Origin: DSXH01 sp020724325
GTDB taxonomy: Bacteria > Bacteroidota > Ignavibacteria > Ignavibacteriales > Melioribacteraceae
DNA length: 64,000 nucleotides
Assembly (NCBI GenBank): GCA_040756515.1
Contig: JBFLYW010000009.1
Coordinates: 1-64,000, forward strand
Reading direction: 5' to 3'
Of the stretch, positions 44,180-54,116 are shown in pieces (position 1 is the first letter of the stretch; each line of letters starts with the position of its first letter). The notes under the pieces are model-generated. The model saw only the letters and a list, made by a program, of their open reading frames with translations, ran no database searches and had not been told where the DNA came from. The position numbers and the translations under genes are program-made.

Positions 44180-46855
44180 TTAAGATTTTTTTCGCGATAA
44201 AAGGACTAGTAAACGGTTGACGGAATCCGTTCCGGAAGGATTGACAGATATAATATTAAAGTAAGGTTCCATTTTTGATTTGAACTGCACAAAATTGTAT
44301 TCATTCATTAGTACTTCATTTTTCCAGTTTGCATTCAAATTTGCTTGTTGTTTCAAGTACTCACCTTCAAACGGAGCTTCGATAATACATTTACCATTCG
44401 AAATTTTTGCTAATTCTTCTGCAACTTTCCATCCAAAATCTACATACATATACTGGAATACATTACCCATCCAGATCAAATCATATTTATCACTTGTTGT
44501 AAAATCTTTAAAATTACACTGGTGAAGACTGATATTTTTGATACCCCTTAGCGCAGCAGCTTCTTTTACAATTTCATTTGCTTTGGGATCAGGTTCAATT
44601 CCAACACACTTTCTGGCTTTGTTAGCGTGGATAAATAACATGTATCCTAATGAACTGCCGATCGACAAGAAATTTTCACATGGTTCAAAAAGGTCCGGAG
44701 TATGATTGAGGAAGTAATCTACCCTTGTTTTCAATGCCCCTTTCGGTTTAAGAGTCATTACGTCATATGCATAGTTTGCCGGATATGAATATAAATCAAT
44801 TTCCTTTTGAAGTCTTTCGGCTTCTGTTGTACAACTTAAAACTTTAGTTGTAACTTTTAGAGAATCATTTGCTTTTCGGAATCTCTCTATCTCTTCATAC
44901 TTTTCAAGCGAGATTAATATATCGAGATAGTTAGCAGCAAAGTCTTCATTTGCCGGGTCAAGTTCGACTGCAATTTTCATTAATTCAACTGTTCTTGCCG
45001 GTTCATCTAAGTACCAGAATGCTACGGCAAGATTATTATAAACATCAGCAGAATTAGGAGTAATATTCAAAGCTTTATAAAGAATATCTACAGCAGAATG
45101 CAAATCACCATTTTTTTCAATAATTAAGCCGGATTCATCAATATATTTTTGTGTAAGTGGATTAAAAGGGAAATTACTGAAATAGTATTGAGATTTTTTC
45201 TTCACTTCATCTATAAGCAAATCGACTTCAGCTATTATTGAAGGGCACCACTTTCTTATTTCCTCCAATCTAGTAATGAACCATTTTATATTAAAATAAG
45301 AAATTTCCCTCCACTCCAGCATTAAGTCCAGATCAAGCAATTTTACTTTTGTTCCGTCTGTAAAGAAATTAGCCAATCCGCAATCAACAGGAATAATTCC
45401 TTTTGATAAAATCATTTTTATAATCCTCACCGTTTCTTGAGCAAGAGATTCCTTTCTATCATCATCAATCGATTGGACAGGAACGAAATTTTTTAAATAT
45501 TCCATTAGTATTTCAAATTGATTCGCACCATTCACAATTCTATAGTCGAGTACGCTTACTAATTCTGGTATGTCATTATAGACGATACTATTTTTATATG
45601 AATTTAAGACCTGACTGAAGAGCATATTCGGATTAGCATCAATTACTTTTAAGATGTATTCAGAATTATTAATCTCTGCCTTGTAAATTCTGCTGGTCGG
45701 CAATTCGGATAGCAATTCAAGTCCATTAATTCTATCAATCTTATCAAGATTTACATCATAGCAAACTGCCAGTTCTGAGTGTTGGAAGTAATTATCAGGT
45801 GAGGAATTATTATTCGCTTGGATAACAATCTCCTTATTTGAATGAAGCATCTCGTTATATGGATCAATACCAAGATCCCTTTTTGTTAATAAAAGAGAAT
45901 TATCAAAACTAGAATTGTTACAATTTATTTTTGCAAGCAATGTAACTGCTTCCAAATTATTTGGATCATTTTCAAGTATCTTATTTAATGTTTTTGCTGC
46001 TGCATCAAAACTCTGTTTAGCAACAAGATTATGTGCCTGTGCAAGAAGTACTTTGGATGTTTCTTTGATGATAGGCAGAGACAGATTTGTTTTTGTACCT
46101 ATAAGTTGTTCTGGATTGACAGAACCAACAACATTTGCGGAATTGAATAAGCTTATTAAATATTCGTTGTCTGATAGATTCAGTACATATTCTCTTCTGT
46201 TCAACGAATAATCAATACTTTTCATTTTTTTATATGAAACAAATTGCCATTTGTGTACAGATCTTTTAGCTTTTATTAAATACCAGCCAATCACGTCTTC
46301 AGCGATAAAATAGATAGGTTTTACAATTTCCACAGGTAATAGATTGGCTTTCTGCATCATATAAAGAACTTCATCCAGTTCCCTGAAATACAATAATCCT
46401 TCATTCATCAGACTGGATAATGAATCTGTTGGATTAGAGCGTGATTGTAAAAAAGCAAACTGAAAGTAAAACAACCCCTCTTCCTTTAACTGAATATTAT
46501 TAAAAATAAATTGAACCATTTCATCACTGCAATGCTGAAGCACAAGATGACAGTAAGCAAGATCAACTTTCTCAATTTCAGCTAAATTTTGAGTAAGGTG
46601 GGTCTGTGCGTACACATTAACTTTTTCCAGTGCACTTTCAGAAATATCAACTGCAAAGACACGATTATGGTTTTCATATAATAATTCTGAAAAAAGACCA
46701 AAACCAACTCCAAGATCAAGTACTGATTTGTACGATGGAATATCCGTCTTATAAAGTTTAAGGACAAAATTGGGATCGGAGCCAGTCAACCATAATTTAT
46801 TATTTGTTTGATGTGCTGTTTCCCAGAAATCAGTTTTAATATTATGTTCCTTCAT
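44180..46855 (-). CDS. Fusion: methyltransferase - TPR - kinase-like - TPR - methyltransferase
   Basis: An 891-residue cytoplasmic protein. Residues about 40-190 are a class I methyltransferase (VLDLGVGFG at 45-53). About 265-310 is a TPR. About 375-540 reads as a protein-kinase/aminoglycoside-phosphotransferase-like fold with Lys403 in ILKVI, Asp491 and Asn496 in PVDCGLANFF, and Asp508 or Asp510 in KLLDLDL, so the usual catalytic residues are kept. About 575-650 is a second TPR. About 695-885 is a second methyltransferase (FLSIGSSLG at 729-737; VGIEPDP). It sits 14 bases upstream of the giant glycosyltransferase gene. It may phosphorylate and methylate a glycan or protein of the filament. 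Confidence 0.8.
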   Translation of the reverse strand: MKEHNIKTDFWETAHQTNNKLWLTGSDPNFVLKLYKTDIPSYKSVLDLGVGFGLFSELLYENHNRVFAVDISESALEKVNVYAQTHLTQNLAEIEKVDLAYCHLVLQHCSDEMVQFIFNNIQLKEEGLFYFQFAFLQSRSNPTDSLSSLMNEGLLYFRELDEVLYMMQKANLLPVEIVKPIYFIAEDVIGWYLIKAKRSVHKWQFVSYKKMKSIDYSLNRREYVLNLSDNEYLISLFNSANVVGSVNPEQLIGTKTNLSLPIIKETSKVLLAQAHNLVAKQSFDAAAKTLNKILENDPNNLEAVTLLAKINCNNSSFDNSLLLTKRDLGIDPYNEMLHSNKEIVIQANNNSSPDNYFQHSELAVCYDVNLDKIDRINGLELLSELPTSRIYKAEINNSEYILKVIDANPNMLFSQVLNSYKNSIVYNDIPELVSVLDYRIVNGANQFEILMEYLKNFVPVQSIDDDRKESLAQETVRIIKMILSKGIIPVDCGLANFFTDGTKVKLLDLDLMLEWREISYFNIKWFITRLEEIRKWCPSIIAEVDLLIDEVKKKSQYYFSNFPFNPLTQKYIDESGLIIEKNGDLHSAVDILYKALNITPNSADVYNNLAVAFWYLDEPARTVELMKIAVELDPANEDFAANYLDILISLEKYEEIERFRKANDSLKVTTKVLSCTTEAERLQKEIDLYSYPANYAYDVMTLKPKGALKTRVDYFLNHTPDLFEPCENFLSIGSSLGYMLFIHANKARKCVGIEPDPKANEIVKEAAALRGIKNISLHQCNFKDFTTSDKYDLIWMGNVFQYMYVDFGWKVAEELAKISNGKCIIEAPFEGEYLKQQANLNANWKNEVLMNEYNFVQFKSKMEPYFNIISVNPSGTDSVNRLLVLLSRKKS

Positions 46856-46902
46856 TAAGTTTAGTCTTTTTTTGAGCTTATAAATTTCCTTTATAGAATT
46901 AA

Positions 46903-47757
46903 TTAAAATTCGACAGCTGATTGTTCTTCCATGTTCAAGGCACAGTTTAGTAATTCAAAAAACTCTTGCATCTCATTCACCTGCTGTTCGAGTGTTTTAA
47001 CCGCAACTAATTTTGTTAGCTCGTAAATGCTAGAGAGTGTTCTATCAACAGATTCTTTTGCCTTTGCAGGAATAATTTTAAGGTTTAGACTATAAGCTCT
47101 GTTAAAAATCTGAAGAAGTTCACATTTATTTACAGTATTGGGAGAATGAATATGGAAAAGCCCTTTCTCATATAAATTATTTGTGAGAATTGTTTCAATT
47201 ACTTCAGCCAGATAAAGTGTTGTAACACCATTCCACAGGTGGTTTGTAAAACCGTTTACTTCTTTACCAGCTTGAAGTTTAGCCCATTCTAATAATGAGC
47301 GGCTGTTGCCATTTTCTTCGCCTATAATAGAAGTACGTAATGTCATACAATCTTTGCTTTCACCGGCACTTTTGCTTAAACCGTAAAGATCATCTGCATC
47401 AAAAAAATCTTCTTCGCTATATCGACCTTTTTTACCCGTATAAACACAATCGGTTGTGATATGAAAACATTTTATTTCCCGTTTCTCGCACAACTTTGCA
47501 AGATTTTTAGGGAACATAGAATTTATTCTAAGAACATTTTCAATCGTATTCCTAGAGATAGTTGGTTTTATTACACCGGCACAATTAATAACTACGCCTA
47601 CACCGTCAAGACAAGTTTCAAGTTTCTCCAGCGGGTCGTTTGAAATATCAAACTGGTTACGCGAAATTTCAACAACATCATAATCATTAGTCTTGAAATA
47701 AGAACTTACAGCATAACCGAGCATTCCGGTTGAACCGATAATCATTATTTTTTCCAT
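46903..47757 (-). CDS. dTDP-4-dehydrorhamnose reductase-like (RmlD family) SDR
   Basis: A 284-residue short-chain dehydrogenase of the RmlD type. It has the nucleotide motif MIIGSTGMLG (5-14), NCAGVIKP, the ITTDCVYTGKKG segment and the catalytic YGLSK. These enzymes reduce the 4-keto group of a nucleotide sugar. It is preceded by a cupin-type epimerase gene with a 1-base gap and followed by the methyltransferase fusion. The exact product sugar cannot be read; deoxy- or amino-deoxy sugars are likely. Confidence 0.85.
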   Translation of the reverse strand: MEKIMIIGSTGMLGYAVSSYFKTNDYDVVEISRNQFDISNDPLEKLETCLDGVGVVINCAGVIKPTISRNTIENVLRINSMFPKNLAKLCEKREIKCFHITTDCVYTGKKGRYSEEDFFDADDLYGLSKSAGESKDCMTLRTSIIGEENGNSRSLLEWAKLQAGKEVNGFTNHLWNGVTTLYLAEVIETILTNNLYEKGLFHIHSPNTVNKCELLQIFNRAYSLNLKIIPAKAKESVDRTLSSIYELTKLVAVKTLEQQVNEMQEFFELLNCALNMEEQSAVEF

Positions 47758-47758
47758 T

Positions 47759-48226
47759 TTACCTCTCCTCTATTTTCCAGCAATCCCAATAATGAGCATC
47801 ATACCGAATATCATCATTAAGACTCTCTTTTAATTCTGACGTTGAAAAGAAAATTATTTTTGCATCATCTGTAAGGGACATAAATCCATTAGCATAGCCA
47901 GCCGGAATAAAAAGAACGGAAGGATTTTTCTCGCTCAACACAAACCGGTTTACTATCAAATTTTTTGAAGGATTTTCCCAATTATCAATTTCAACGGCAC
48001 CAATAACTGCTGCGCCTTTAACTACCATAACAAACTTGGATTCGTATTTATGTGCGTGCCATGCACGTACAAAACCCTTTTTATGATTTTCAACTGTATA
48101 AAATCTTTTTACACCATCGAAGTTAAAGTCATTTACAAAACTTACCGTGCCTCTATCGTCTACTGCGAGTCCACCTTTTAATAATTGCGGAACTGCTGTT
48201 TTAATTTCTATAATTGATTGCAACAT
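47759..48226 (-). CDS. RmlC-like nucleotide-sugar cupin epimerase
   Basis: A 155-residue cupin of the dTDP-4-dehydrorhamnose 3,5-epimerase group. It has VDDRGTVSF (22-30), VRAWHAHKYESKFVMVVKG (about 53-71, with the catalytic His pair) and IPAGYANGFMSL (about 107-118), then DDIRYD. It is shorter than classic RmlC (about 180 residues), nearer to FdtA/WxcM-type or single-epimerising variants. Its start overlaps the stop of the upstream SDR gene by one base, so the two are tightly coupled. Confidence 0.82.
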   Translation of the reverse strand: MLQSIIEIKTAVPQLLKGGLAVDDRGTVSFVNDFNFDGVKRFYTVENHKKGFVRAWHAHKYESKFVMVVKGAAVIGAVEIDNWENPSKNLIVNRFVLSEKNPSVLFIPAGYANGFMSLTDDAKIIFFSTSELKESLNDDIRYDAHYWDCWKIEER

Positions 48227-49200
48227 TATGCTGCCTCCACTTCTTCAAATACTTTTAACAGTAATTCTTCGTAGTGCTCTTTTAAGTAAGCTTGGTTAGA
48301 ATAACGCGGACTCGTTAAATCTTTTATTCGTTTGGTTTCAACAAGATATTTTAATTCTTCTATTCCTTCATCAATAGAATGAATAGACTTAAACCCAAAA
48401 ACTTCTTCAGCTTTCTTTGCAGATACTCTATAATTACGTGTATCCTGGAACGGCATATCTGTAGTTTCAATAGAAAGATCCGGAAAGTGCATTCTAACCT
48501 GGTAAGCCAGATCGCTTATACGAACATTTTGTCTTGCAAGGTTAAAAATTCCTTTATGTTCTGTTTCAAGATTTATAAGCACTGCTCTTGCAACATCTTT
48601 AACATGAAGCAAAGGGCGGAACTGGTCTCCACCGAATACACTAATAGAACCTTCAATGTAGGCACGGACAGTCAATATGTTAACAACGAGGTCTAATCTA
48701 ATACGCGAGTAAAGATCGCCAACACCAAACAGTGTTCCGAGCCGGAAAATGATTGCATTTTTATGTTTAAGAAATTTTTCTGCATTTAATTTTGTCTCTG
48801 CATATACAGAAAGCGGGTTTGTGTGAGATAGTTCGTTCAATTCCTTATCCTGTGCACCATAAACCGAACAAGTAGACATGAACACAATTCTGCCGTCGTA
48901 ATTATCTGCCAGCCATGCGATTGAATCTTGATTAATTGATTTTGTTAATTCCGGATTTAACTGGCAAGCGCCGTCTCCTACAATAGCCGCTAACCATACA
49001 ACAGCGTCTGCCCATTTCAAGTGCGGCAGTAATTTTGCATGGTCTCGAACATCACCATAAATAAAATCGACCGGTTTTCTGAATGAATCTTCGTAAAGGA
49101 GTGCATCATAAACACGAACATTATAATTTGACTGTTGAATCAAATCCGTAATTGCGCCTCCAACATATCCGGCGCCGCCAGCTATAAGAACATTTTTCAT
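48226..49200 (-). CDS. NAD-dependent nucleotide-sugar epimerase/dehydratase
   Basis: A 324-residue extended SDR. GGAGYVGG (8-15) binds NAD and the catalytic residues are in the STCSVYG segment and YAETK. The set with a UDP-GlcNAc 2-epimerase-like enzyme, a cupin and an RmlD-like reductase indicates synthesis of a modified hexose or amino sugar for the filament glycan. It starts immediately after the stop of the 2-epimerase gene. Confidence 0.88.
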   Translation of the reverse strand: MKNVLIAGGAGYVGGAITDLIQQSNYNVRVYDALLYEDSFRKPVDFIYGDVRDHAKLLPHLKWADAVVWLAAIVGDGACQLNPELTKSINQDSIAWLADNYDGRIVFMSTCSVYGAQDKELNELSHTNPLSVYAETKLNAEKFLKHKNAIIFRLGTLFGVGDLYSRIRLDLVVNILTVRAYIEGSISVFGGDQFRPLLHVKDVARAVLINLETEHKGIFNLARQNVRISDLAYQVRMHFPDLSIETTDMPFQDTRNYRVSAKKAEEVFGFKSIHSIDEGIEELKYLVETKRIKDLTSPRYSNQAYLKEHYEELLLKVFEEVEAA

Positions 49201-50271
49201 TTATAATTTCCTCTTTAGAATATTTATTATTTTCTCTGAGGTTCTGCCGTCACCCAGCCATTTCAATTGTTTTTTAGAAACCGAATAATTTTCGAAAAAC
49301 GAAATTGTATCCGAAACCATTTTATTAATCGGGCTTGTTTCACCAACAAGAATACTATTTCCGTTTTCAAGTGATTCCGGACGCTCTGTTTTTAAACGTG
49401 GTACTGCAACAGGTACGCCTAACAACGGACATTCTTCCTGACTTGTACCCGAATCTGAAACAATACCAAGCGCATTGTATTGCAGGTTCAGGTAATCTAA
49501 GAATCCATACGGACCAACCAGTTTTATTTTTTTTTTACCGGCTAAAAGATTATTTTTTTCAATCATTTTAAGAGCGCGGTTGAATCTAACAAGCTGAACT
49601 TCGAGACCGGTTTTTTTACTCAATTCATTTAAGTATTCGAGTATGTGATTTAGCTGACCAGGAGTTTTAATATTTTCGCTGCGGTGAATATCTGCAAGTA
49701 TAAAATTTTTCTTACGTGGACCAGACGGCATGTATTGCTTCACAATTTCGACTATTGTATTGCCGACAACAAAAATCTGATCTGGATTTTTATTTTCTGT
49801 TACTAATCGTTCTTTATACAAAGGCGTGTAAACAAAAACCAGGTCCGATACATAATCGCATATAACACGATTGACCTCTTCGGGCATTCGTCTATCGTAA
49901 GAACGCATTCCTCCTTCTATATGACCAATATTATAACCTTCCTTAAAAAGCGGCGCACTTACAAGTACCGAATTGGAATCCCCAAGAAAAAGAATTATTG
50001 CCGGGTCTATCTTTTTTCGTTTAAACAGATAAAATATTTCTTTGGATAAGTATGAAAGCTGCTCGTATTGGTTTGTACTATTCTTTCCTGTTGAAAGAGT
50101 AAAATCCGGTTTACGGATTTTTAGCTGATTGAAAAATATTTTACTTAGAGAATCATCATAATGCTGACCGGTATGAATCATAATGTGCTCGAAATTCTGA
50201 TCAAGCTTTTCGAACACCTTACTCATTCTAATAAAATCTGGTCTAATTCCTGTAATACTTACAACCTTCAT
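49201..50271 (-). CDS. UDP-GlcNAc 2-epimerase-like protein (WecB/CapG type)
   Basis: A 356-residue GT-B-like epimerase. It starts MKVVSITGIRPDFIRM, with TGQHYDDSL, LGDSNSVL, HIEGGMRSYDRRMPEEVNR (about 116-134), ADIHRSENI and SDSGTSQEE. The GMRSYDRRMPEEVNR segment is closer to CapG/WbjD-type enzymes than to classical WecB. The ATG at 50271 is preferred over a GTG at 50277. It is the first gene of the nucleotide-sugar cluster. The 115-base gap upstream has no convincing promoter, only a weak sigma-54-like sequence. Confidence 0.85.
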   Translation of the reverse strand: MKVVSITGIRPDFIRMSKVFEKLDQNFEHIMIHTGQHYDDSLSKIFFNQLKIRKPDFTLSTGKNSTNQYEQLSYLSKEIFYLFKRKKIDPAIILFLGDSNSVLVSAPLFKEGYNIGHIEGGMRSYDRRMPEEVNRVICDYVSDLVFVYTPLYKERLVTENKNPDQIFVVGNTIVEIVKQYMPSGPRKKNFILADIHRSENIKTPGQLNHILEYLNELSKKTGLEVQLVRFNRALKMIEKNNLLAGKKKIKLVGPYGFLDYLNLQYNALGIVSDSGTSQEECPLLGVPVAVPRLKTERPESLENGNSILVGETSPINKMVSDTISFFENYSVSKKQLKWLGDGRTSEKIINILKRKL

Positions 50272-50392
50272 ATACACCGTAAATTTTCAAGTAAAAGACA
50301 AAATTTATACCACGTAAAAATTTGGTTTTTGCACTGTTTTGATTAATATAATGGAGATAATTAGGAGGTTGGCTAATATTGAGCAGGGTATA

Positions 50393-52228
50393 TTAGTTTA
50401 ATAGTGGAGCTAGAAGATCCTCGAATGCTTTGATTTTTTCTGAAGCTTCTGCACTTAATCTACTATGCTCATAATCCCTTTGCCCGGTTATGTCCTTAAT
50501 GTTCTTTCTGTACTGAAGTATATTGTTATTGTAATTTTCCAAAGTAACTTTTTCCCTATGCTCTGAATATACTTTAGCTTCGTTTAACGCATCAGTTTTC
50601 TGCTTTTTGAAAGAATTTATCTTTCTTGTTAACTTCTGTTTTTCATCTACCTTTTCTATTAATACCATTGCACTTATAATAAGAGAAATAAGTGTACCTA
50701 TAAAAAAGCTGATCAATCCCCATTTTACTCCGGTAGAAATCAGAGCAGAAAGAAAACTGTTCAATCTGGAAGAATCTTCTAAAGAAGGACTGGAATTACC
50801 AGCAAATGCACCGATAATCATTACAATAAAAGCTACAATAAAATTATTACTCATATTTACTGAAAAAGATCTTTGCGGATTGTATTTTTCAAGAAAAGGG
50901 ATGTTCTCTATTCTCTCTTCAAGCAGCTTTATATGCATATTATAATTTTCTTCTATGCTTTCGAGCGTTCTTACTAAGTCTTCCCTGGATTTAATCTTGA
51001 AATTTTCTATTTCATTTAAAGCATGCTTTTCTGCACTTAGATTTTCACTTAACATTCTTTCGTAGTAACTAAGCTTATGACTAATCTCATTATCTAAGTT
51101 TTCTTTTAGTTTCCCGATCAATCCTTGAATTATATCATTAAATTTGTTTTCAAATTGACTGCTCAATCCTATTATAAAAACATTCTTTGAATCAATGTAT
51201 AATTGAGAAATTTTATCAAGCATTGCAACGCTATGAGAAATCTCAGTTGTTAGATAATCCTTAATATTTTTTTTCTTGAACTCTTCTATTTTCTTTTTGA
51301 TTGTTTCCAATGAACTCTTATTAACTGAATAATATTGGTGAACTATCCTTTCTATTAAATCCGAGGCATGGTAGAACTCCATTTCAAAAAAAATATTTTG
51401 AAAGAAACCGGTTTTAATAAAAAAGTTAAACATCCCAAAACTGTTTAAGCTCAAAGCCAGTTCAAGCCGGTTGAAATCAAATGCAAGCACATCATTAAGA
51501 TATTCTTCTGCACCTTCAATATTGCCCTTCATAACTTCTGAGAGGGCGCAATAAATTTTAGCAGTAATACCGGGCTTTTTTAATTCAAGAGCTTCTTTGA
51601 AATAATTGAGAGCATCACCGGGTGCATTATCTCTTAAATGAGCGAAACCTATGTTCAAAGTGATTATGTAAGAAAGCTCATTTTTTATATTTTCTGACAG
51701 CCGCGATGATTTTGCAAGGTCTTTTGCAGTTTCGAAACATGTTAACACCCTGTTGGCATTGTAATTAACCGGATGGGATAATAGAATTATTCCATTAATA
51801 ATATGCTTAAAGAAATTCTGCTTATAAACATCCCGTTCAATTAGGTTGATGGTATTATTTGCATAATATTCTTTTTCATTTTTCAATTTTGTTGTTGCCC
51901 ACTTAGTAAAATTATCTTTAATCGACTTATAGACATCAACATTTTTTGCGCGCAGAAAATTAACCTTGATGTAATCTTCTATTTGAAGCATCAACCAGGA
52001 ATCATACGTCCAGAATGCAGCGGCATTGGCTCTAGGGATAAATATTTCTTTGTATTCTTCTGGTATTGAGAATGAAGATAGTTTAGTGCTGTCTTTTATA
52101 TATGTAAAATAATCGAATTCAATTCTAGAATTAAACTCAAAATAATCTTTGCCCAGCTTCATAAAGCGAGTATAGTCCACCTCGTTATCCATGTCCACAG
52201 TTTTATATTGATCTATAATGTTAATCAT
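50393..52228 (-). CDS. TPR / coiled-coil membrane protein of unknown function
   Basis: A 611-residue protein. The N-terminal half (about 60-260) is helical with TPR-like repeats (FAHLRDNAPGDALNYFKEALELK; ALSEVMKGNIEGAEEYLNDVL). Residues about 305-440 form a long coiled coil. Two membrane helices follow at about 461-477 and 501-524, and a second basic coiled coil runs to the C terminus. No known family is recognised. The ATG overlaps the stop of the PAS kinase gene (ATGA), so it is translated with that kinase and lies in the sigma-28-led unit. It may be the kinase's membrane anchor or a polar scaffold. Confidence 0.7.
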   Translation of the reverse strand: MINIIDQYKTVDMDNEVDYTRFMKLGKDYFEFNSRIEFDYFTYIKDSTKLSSFSIPEEYKEIFIPRANAAAFWTYDSWLMLQIEDYIKVNFLRAKNVDVYKSIKDNFTKWATTKLKNEKEYYANNTINLIERDVYKQNFFKHIINGIILLSHPVNYNANRVLTCFETAKDLAKSSRLSENIKNELSYIITLNIGFAHLRDNAPGDALNYFKEALELKKPGITAKIYCALSEVMKGNIEGAEEYLNDVLAFDFNRLELALSLNSFGMFNFFIKTGFFQNIFFEMEFYHASDLIERIVHQYYSVNKSSLETIKKKIEEFKKKNIKDYLTTEISHSVAMLDKISQLYIDSKNVFIIGLSSQFENKFNDIIQGLIGKLKENLDNEISHKLSYYERMLSENLSAEKHALNEIENFKIKSREDLVRTLESIEENYNMHIKLLEERIENIPFLEKYNPQRSFSVNMSNNFIVAFIVMIIGAFAGNSSPSLEDSSRLNSFLSALISTGVKWGLISFFIGTLISLIISAMVLIEKVDEKQKLTRKINSFKKQKTDALNEAKVYSEHREKVTLENYNNNILQYRKNIKDITGQRDYEHSRLSAEASEKIKAFEDLLAPLLN

Positions 52229-54108
52229 TGTATCTCCGGTCCGGCAATACTTGTTTCCTCATTAATCTTAGGGAAAATGATCTTTACTTCTGTTCCATGA
52301 TTTTTTTCACTATTAATTTCAAATTTACCGCCTAACAATTTTGTTAGTTTATAAGCTACTGTTAATCCTAAACCCATTCCTTCATACGGTCTGCTATAAC
52401 CTTCAACTTCCTGTGTAAAAGGAGTTAACAACCGCTCAGTGTGGGATTTATCGAAACCAATTCCGCTGTCAGTTATTGATATTACTACATTCCTGCTTTC
52501 TACTTTCGAAGATAGAGCCACAAAACCCTTTAGCGTGTATTTAATTGCATTGTCTATTAATACGTCGATAATTTTTTCCAGTTTTACCCAATCGACTTCA
52601 ATAAATACCTCCGGACTGCAGAATTCAAGTTTGAATTCGAGATTCTTATTTCTAGCATCCTGCAGCCGTTTGTTATATATTTTATTAAGAACCTGATTAC
52701 AATTTAATTCAACCTTCTCGATCTCAACTTCACCGGCTTCTATGTGAGAGACTTCTACAAGATTTGTAAACAAATTAAGCGCCCGTCCCATTACTTCTTT
52801 CATAGATACAATTAATTCCTTAATCGATTCATAATCATTATTCGCAATGCAATCATCAATTATTTCTGAATAACCTATTATCCCGTTGTAAGGAGTTCTG
52901 ATTTCGTGAGAAATATTTGCAAGGAAATCAGACTTCATTTTGTTTAGCTGCAATTCCTTTTGGTAATTTTTCTCAAGCTGTTCCCGGTATTTATTTTCTT
53001 CGGTAACGTCTTTCATTGTTACTATGTAAATTATGCTTTCCGGGTCATTTGAAACAGAGAATGTAACTATACATTTGTATACTCTTTCCAGATTATGAGT
53101 ATAGTTAAATTCTGCAATGTTTCTGCCGGTAGATTTTATTTCTTCAAGTGATTTGCAGATAGCGCTTGTTAAGGAATTGTTTAAAAAACTCTGAACCGGT
53201 AATAAGGTTAAATGATGTTTGTCTAATTGAAATAATTTACAAAAATTATCGTTAGCGTTTTCAAAAAGTAGTTTGGAACCCGAGGGTTTTAGTATCAATA
53301 GTAAATCGGAAATGTTTTCAATAATAAGTTTCTGCCGCTTTTCCGAATTTTCTATAATCTTAGTTTGGCTTATATGTTCGGTTAGGTTTGTTGCGCTAAG
53401 AATGAGGAAGACATCTAATCCATCATCTAGAACAAAAGGATTAATTGTAAATTCCCAATACTCAATATTACCTTTTCCCTTTATCGAAATTACCTTTTTC
53501 CATGAAAGATTATTTTCCACAGCAAACTTAAATTCTTCGAATAGATCGAACTGAAGAAATTCATAAAACAGCTCTTGAATCGTAAGATTATAAAGAGTAT
53601 CAAATTCCTTAGAAAATACCTCTTCGAATGAATGAGTTAAGTAAACAATTCTTTTATCGGCATTTGTAATAAGAATGGGAACCCTTCCGTGATCTAATGC
53701 ATTGTGAAGCGCATTTATTTTTCGTTCTACCACACGACGGTTTTCAAGAGACTCAACCGAAACAAATAATAATTCATTAGATTCAATAAATACCCTTTCC
53801 AGTATTACCTGATGCAGAAGATTTTCCGGTTTGCCTGGCAGATTGATGCTGATTTCTGAAGTAAGGTTCAAATACTTTTTTTCTACAAATCCCTTTATCA
53901 AATATAAAAGCTCGGAATTTGGATTTAACCTGTGCAGAGTATCATTTACATTAAGAAAAAAATATTTGGTGAAAGTTTCATTACAAAAGAGAATATCCAG
54001 ATTAGGATTAATAATTACAACAGCCCTATTAGTAGGCAGTTCTTTATAAGCGCCAAACACAGAGGATGTTTTAGCAATATTATTACTATAATCGAACCAA
54101 TTTCGCAT
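52225..54108 (-). CDS. Cytoplasmic multi-PAS histidine kinase
   Basis: A 627-residue kinase with three PAS-like domains (about 20-125, 135-250 and 258-372), a HisKA domain with His401 in ANISHEIRTPYNG, and a HATPase domain (DNAIKYTL; DSGIGFDKSH; GMGLGLTVAYKLTKLLGG). There is no membrane segment. It lies in the unit that starts at the sigma-28 promoter 54770-54796, between an unknown protein and the TPR/coiled-coil protein, and two receiver proteins lie just upstream. It is probably a motility- or filament-linked sensor. Confidence 0.92.
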   Translation of the reverse strand: MRNWFDYSNNIAKTSSVFGAYKELPTNRAVVIINPNLDILFCNETFTKYFFLNVNDTLHRLNPNSELLYLIKGFVEKKYLNLTSEISINLPGKPENLLHQVILERVFIESNELLFVSVESLENRRVVERKINALHNALDHGRVPILITNADKRIVYLTHSFEEVFSKEFDTLYNLTIQELFYEFLQFDLFEEFKFAVENNLSWKKVISIKGKGNIEYWEFTINPFVLDDGLDVFLILSATNLTEHISQTKIIENSEKRQKLIIENISDLLLILKPSGSKLLFENANDNFCKLFQLDKHHLTLLPVQSFLNNSLTSAICKSLEEIKSTGRNIAEFNYTHNLERVYKCIVTFSVSNDPESIIYIVTMKDVTEENKYREQLEKNYQKELQLNKMKSDFLANISHEIRTPYNGIIGYSEIIDDCIANNDYESIKELIVSMKEVMGRALNLFTNLVEVSHIEAGEVEIEKVELNCNQVLNKIYNKRLQDARNKNLEFKLEFCSPEVFIEVDWVKLEKIIDVLIDNAIKYTLKGFVALSSKVESRNVVISITDSGIGFDKSHTERLLTPFTQEVEGYSRPYEGMGLGLTVAYKLTKLLGGKFEINSEKNHGTEVKIIFPKINEETSIAGPEIQ

Positions 54109-54116
54109 CTAATTTT

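Noticed and set aside
50297..50313. Sigma-54 promoter upstream of the 2-epimerase gene
   Set aside because: TGGTATA-N4-TTGTC has the GG but lacks the essential GC of the -12 element.
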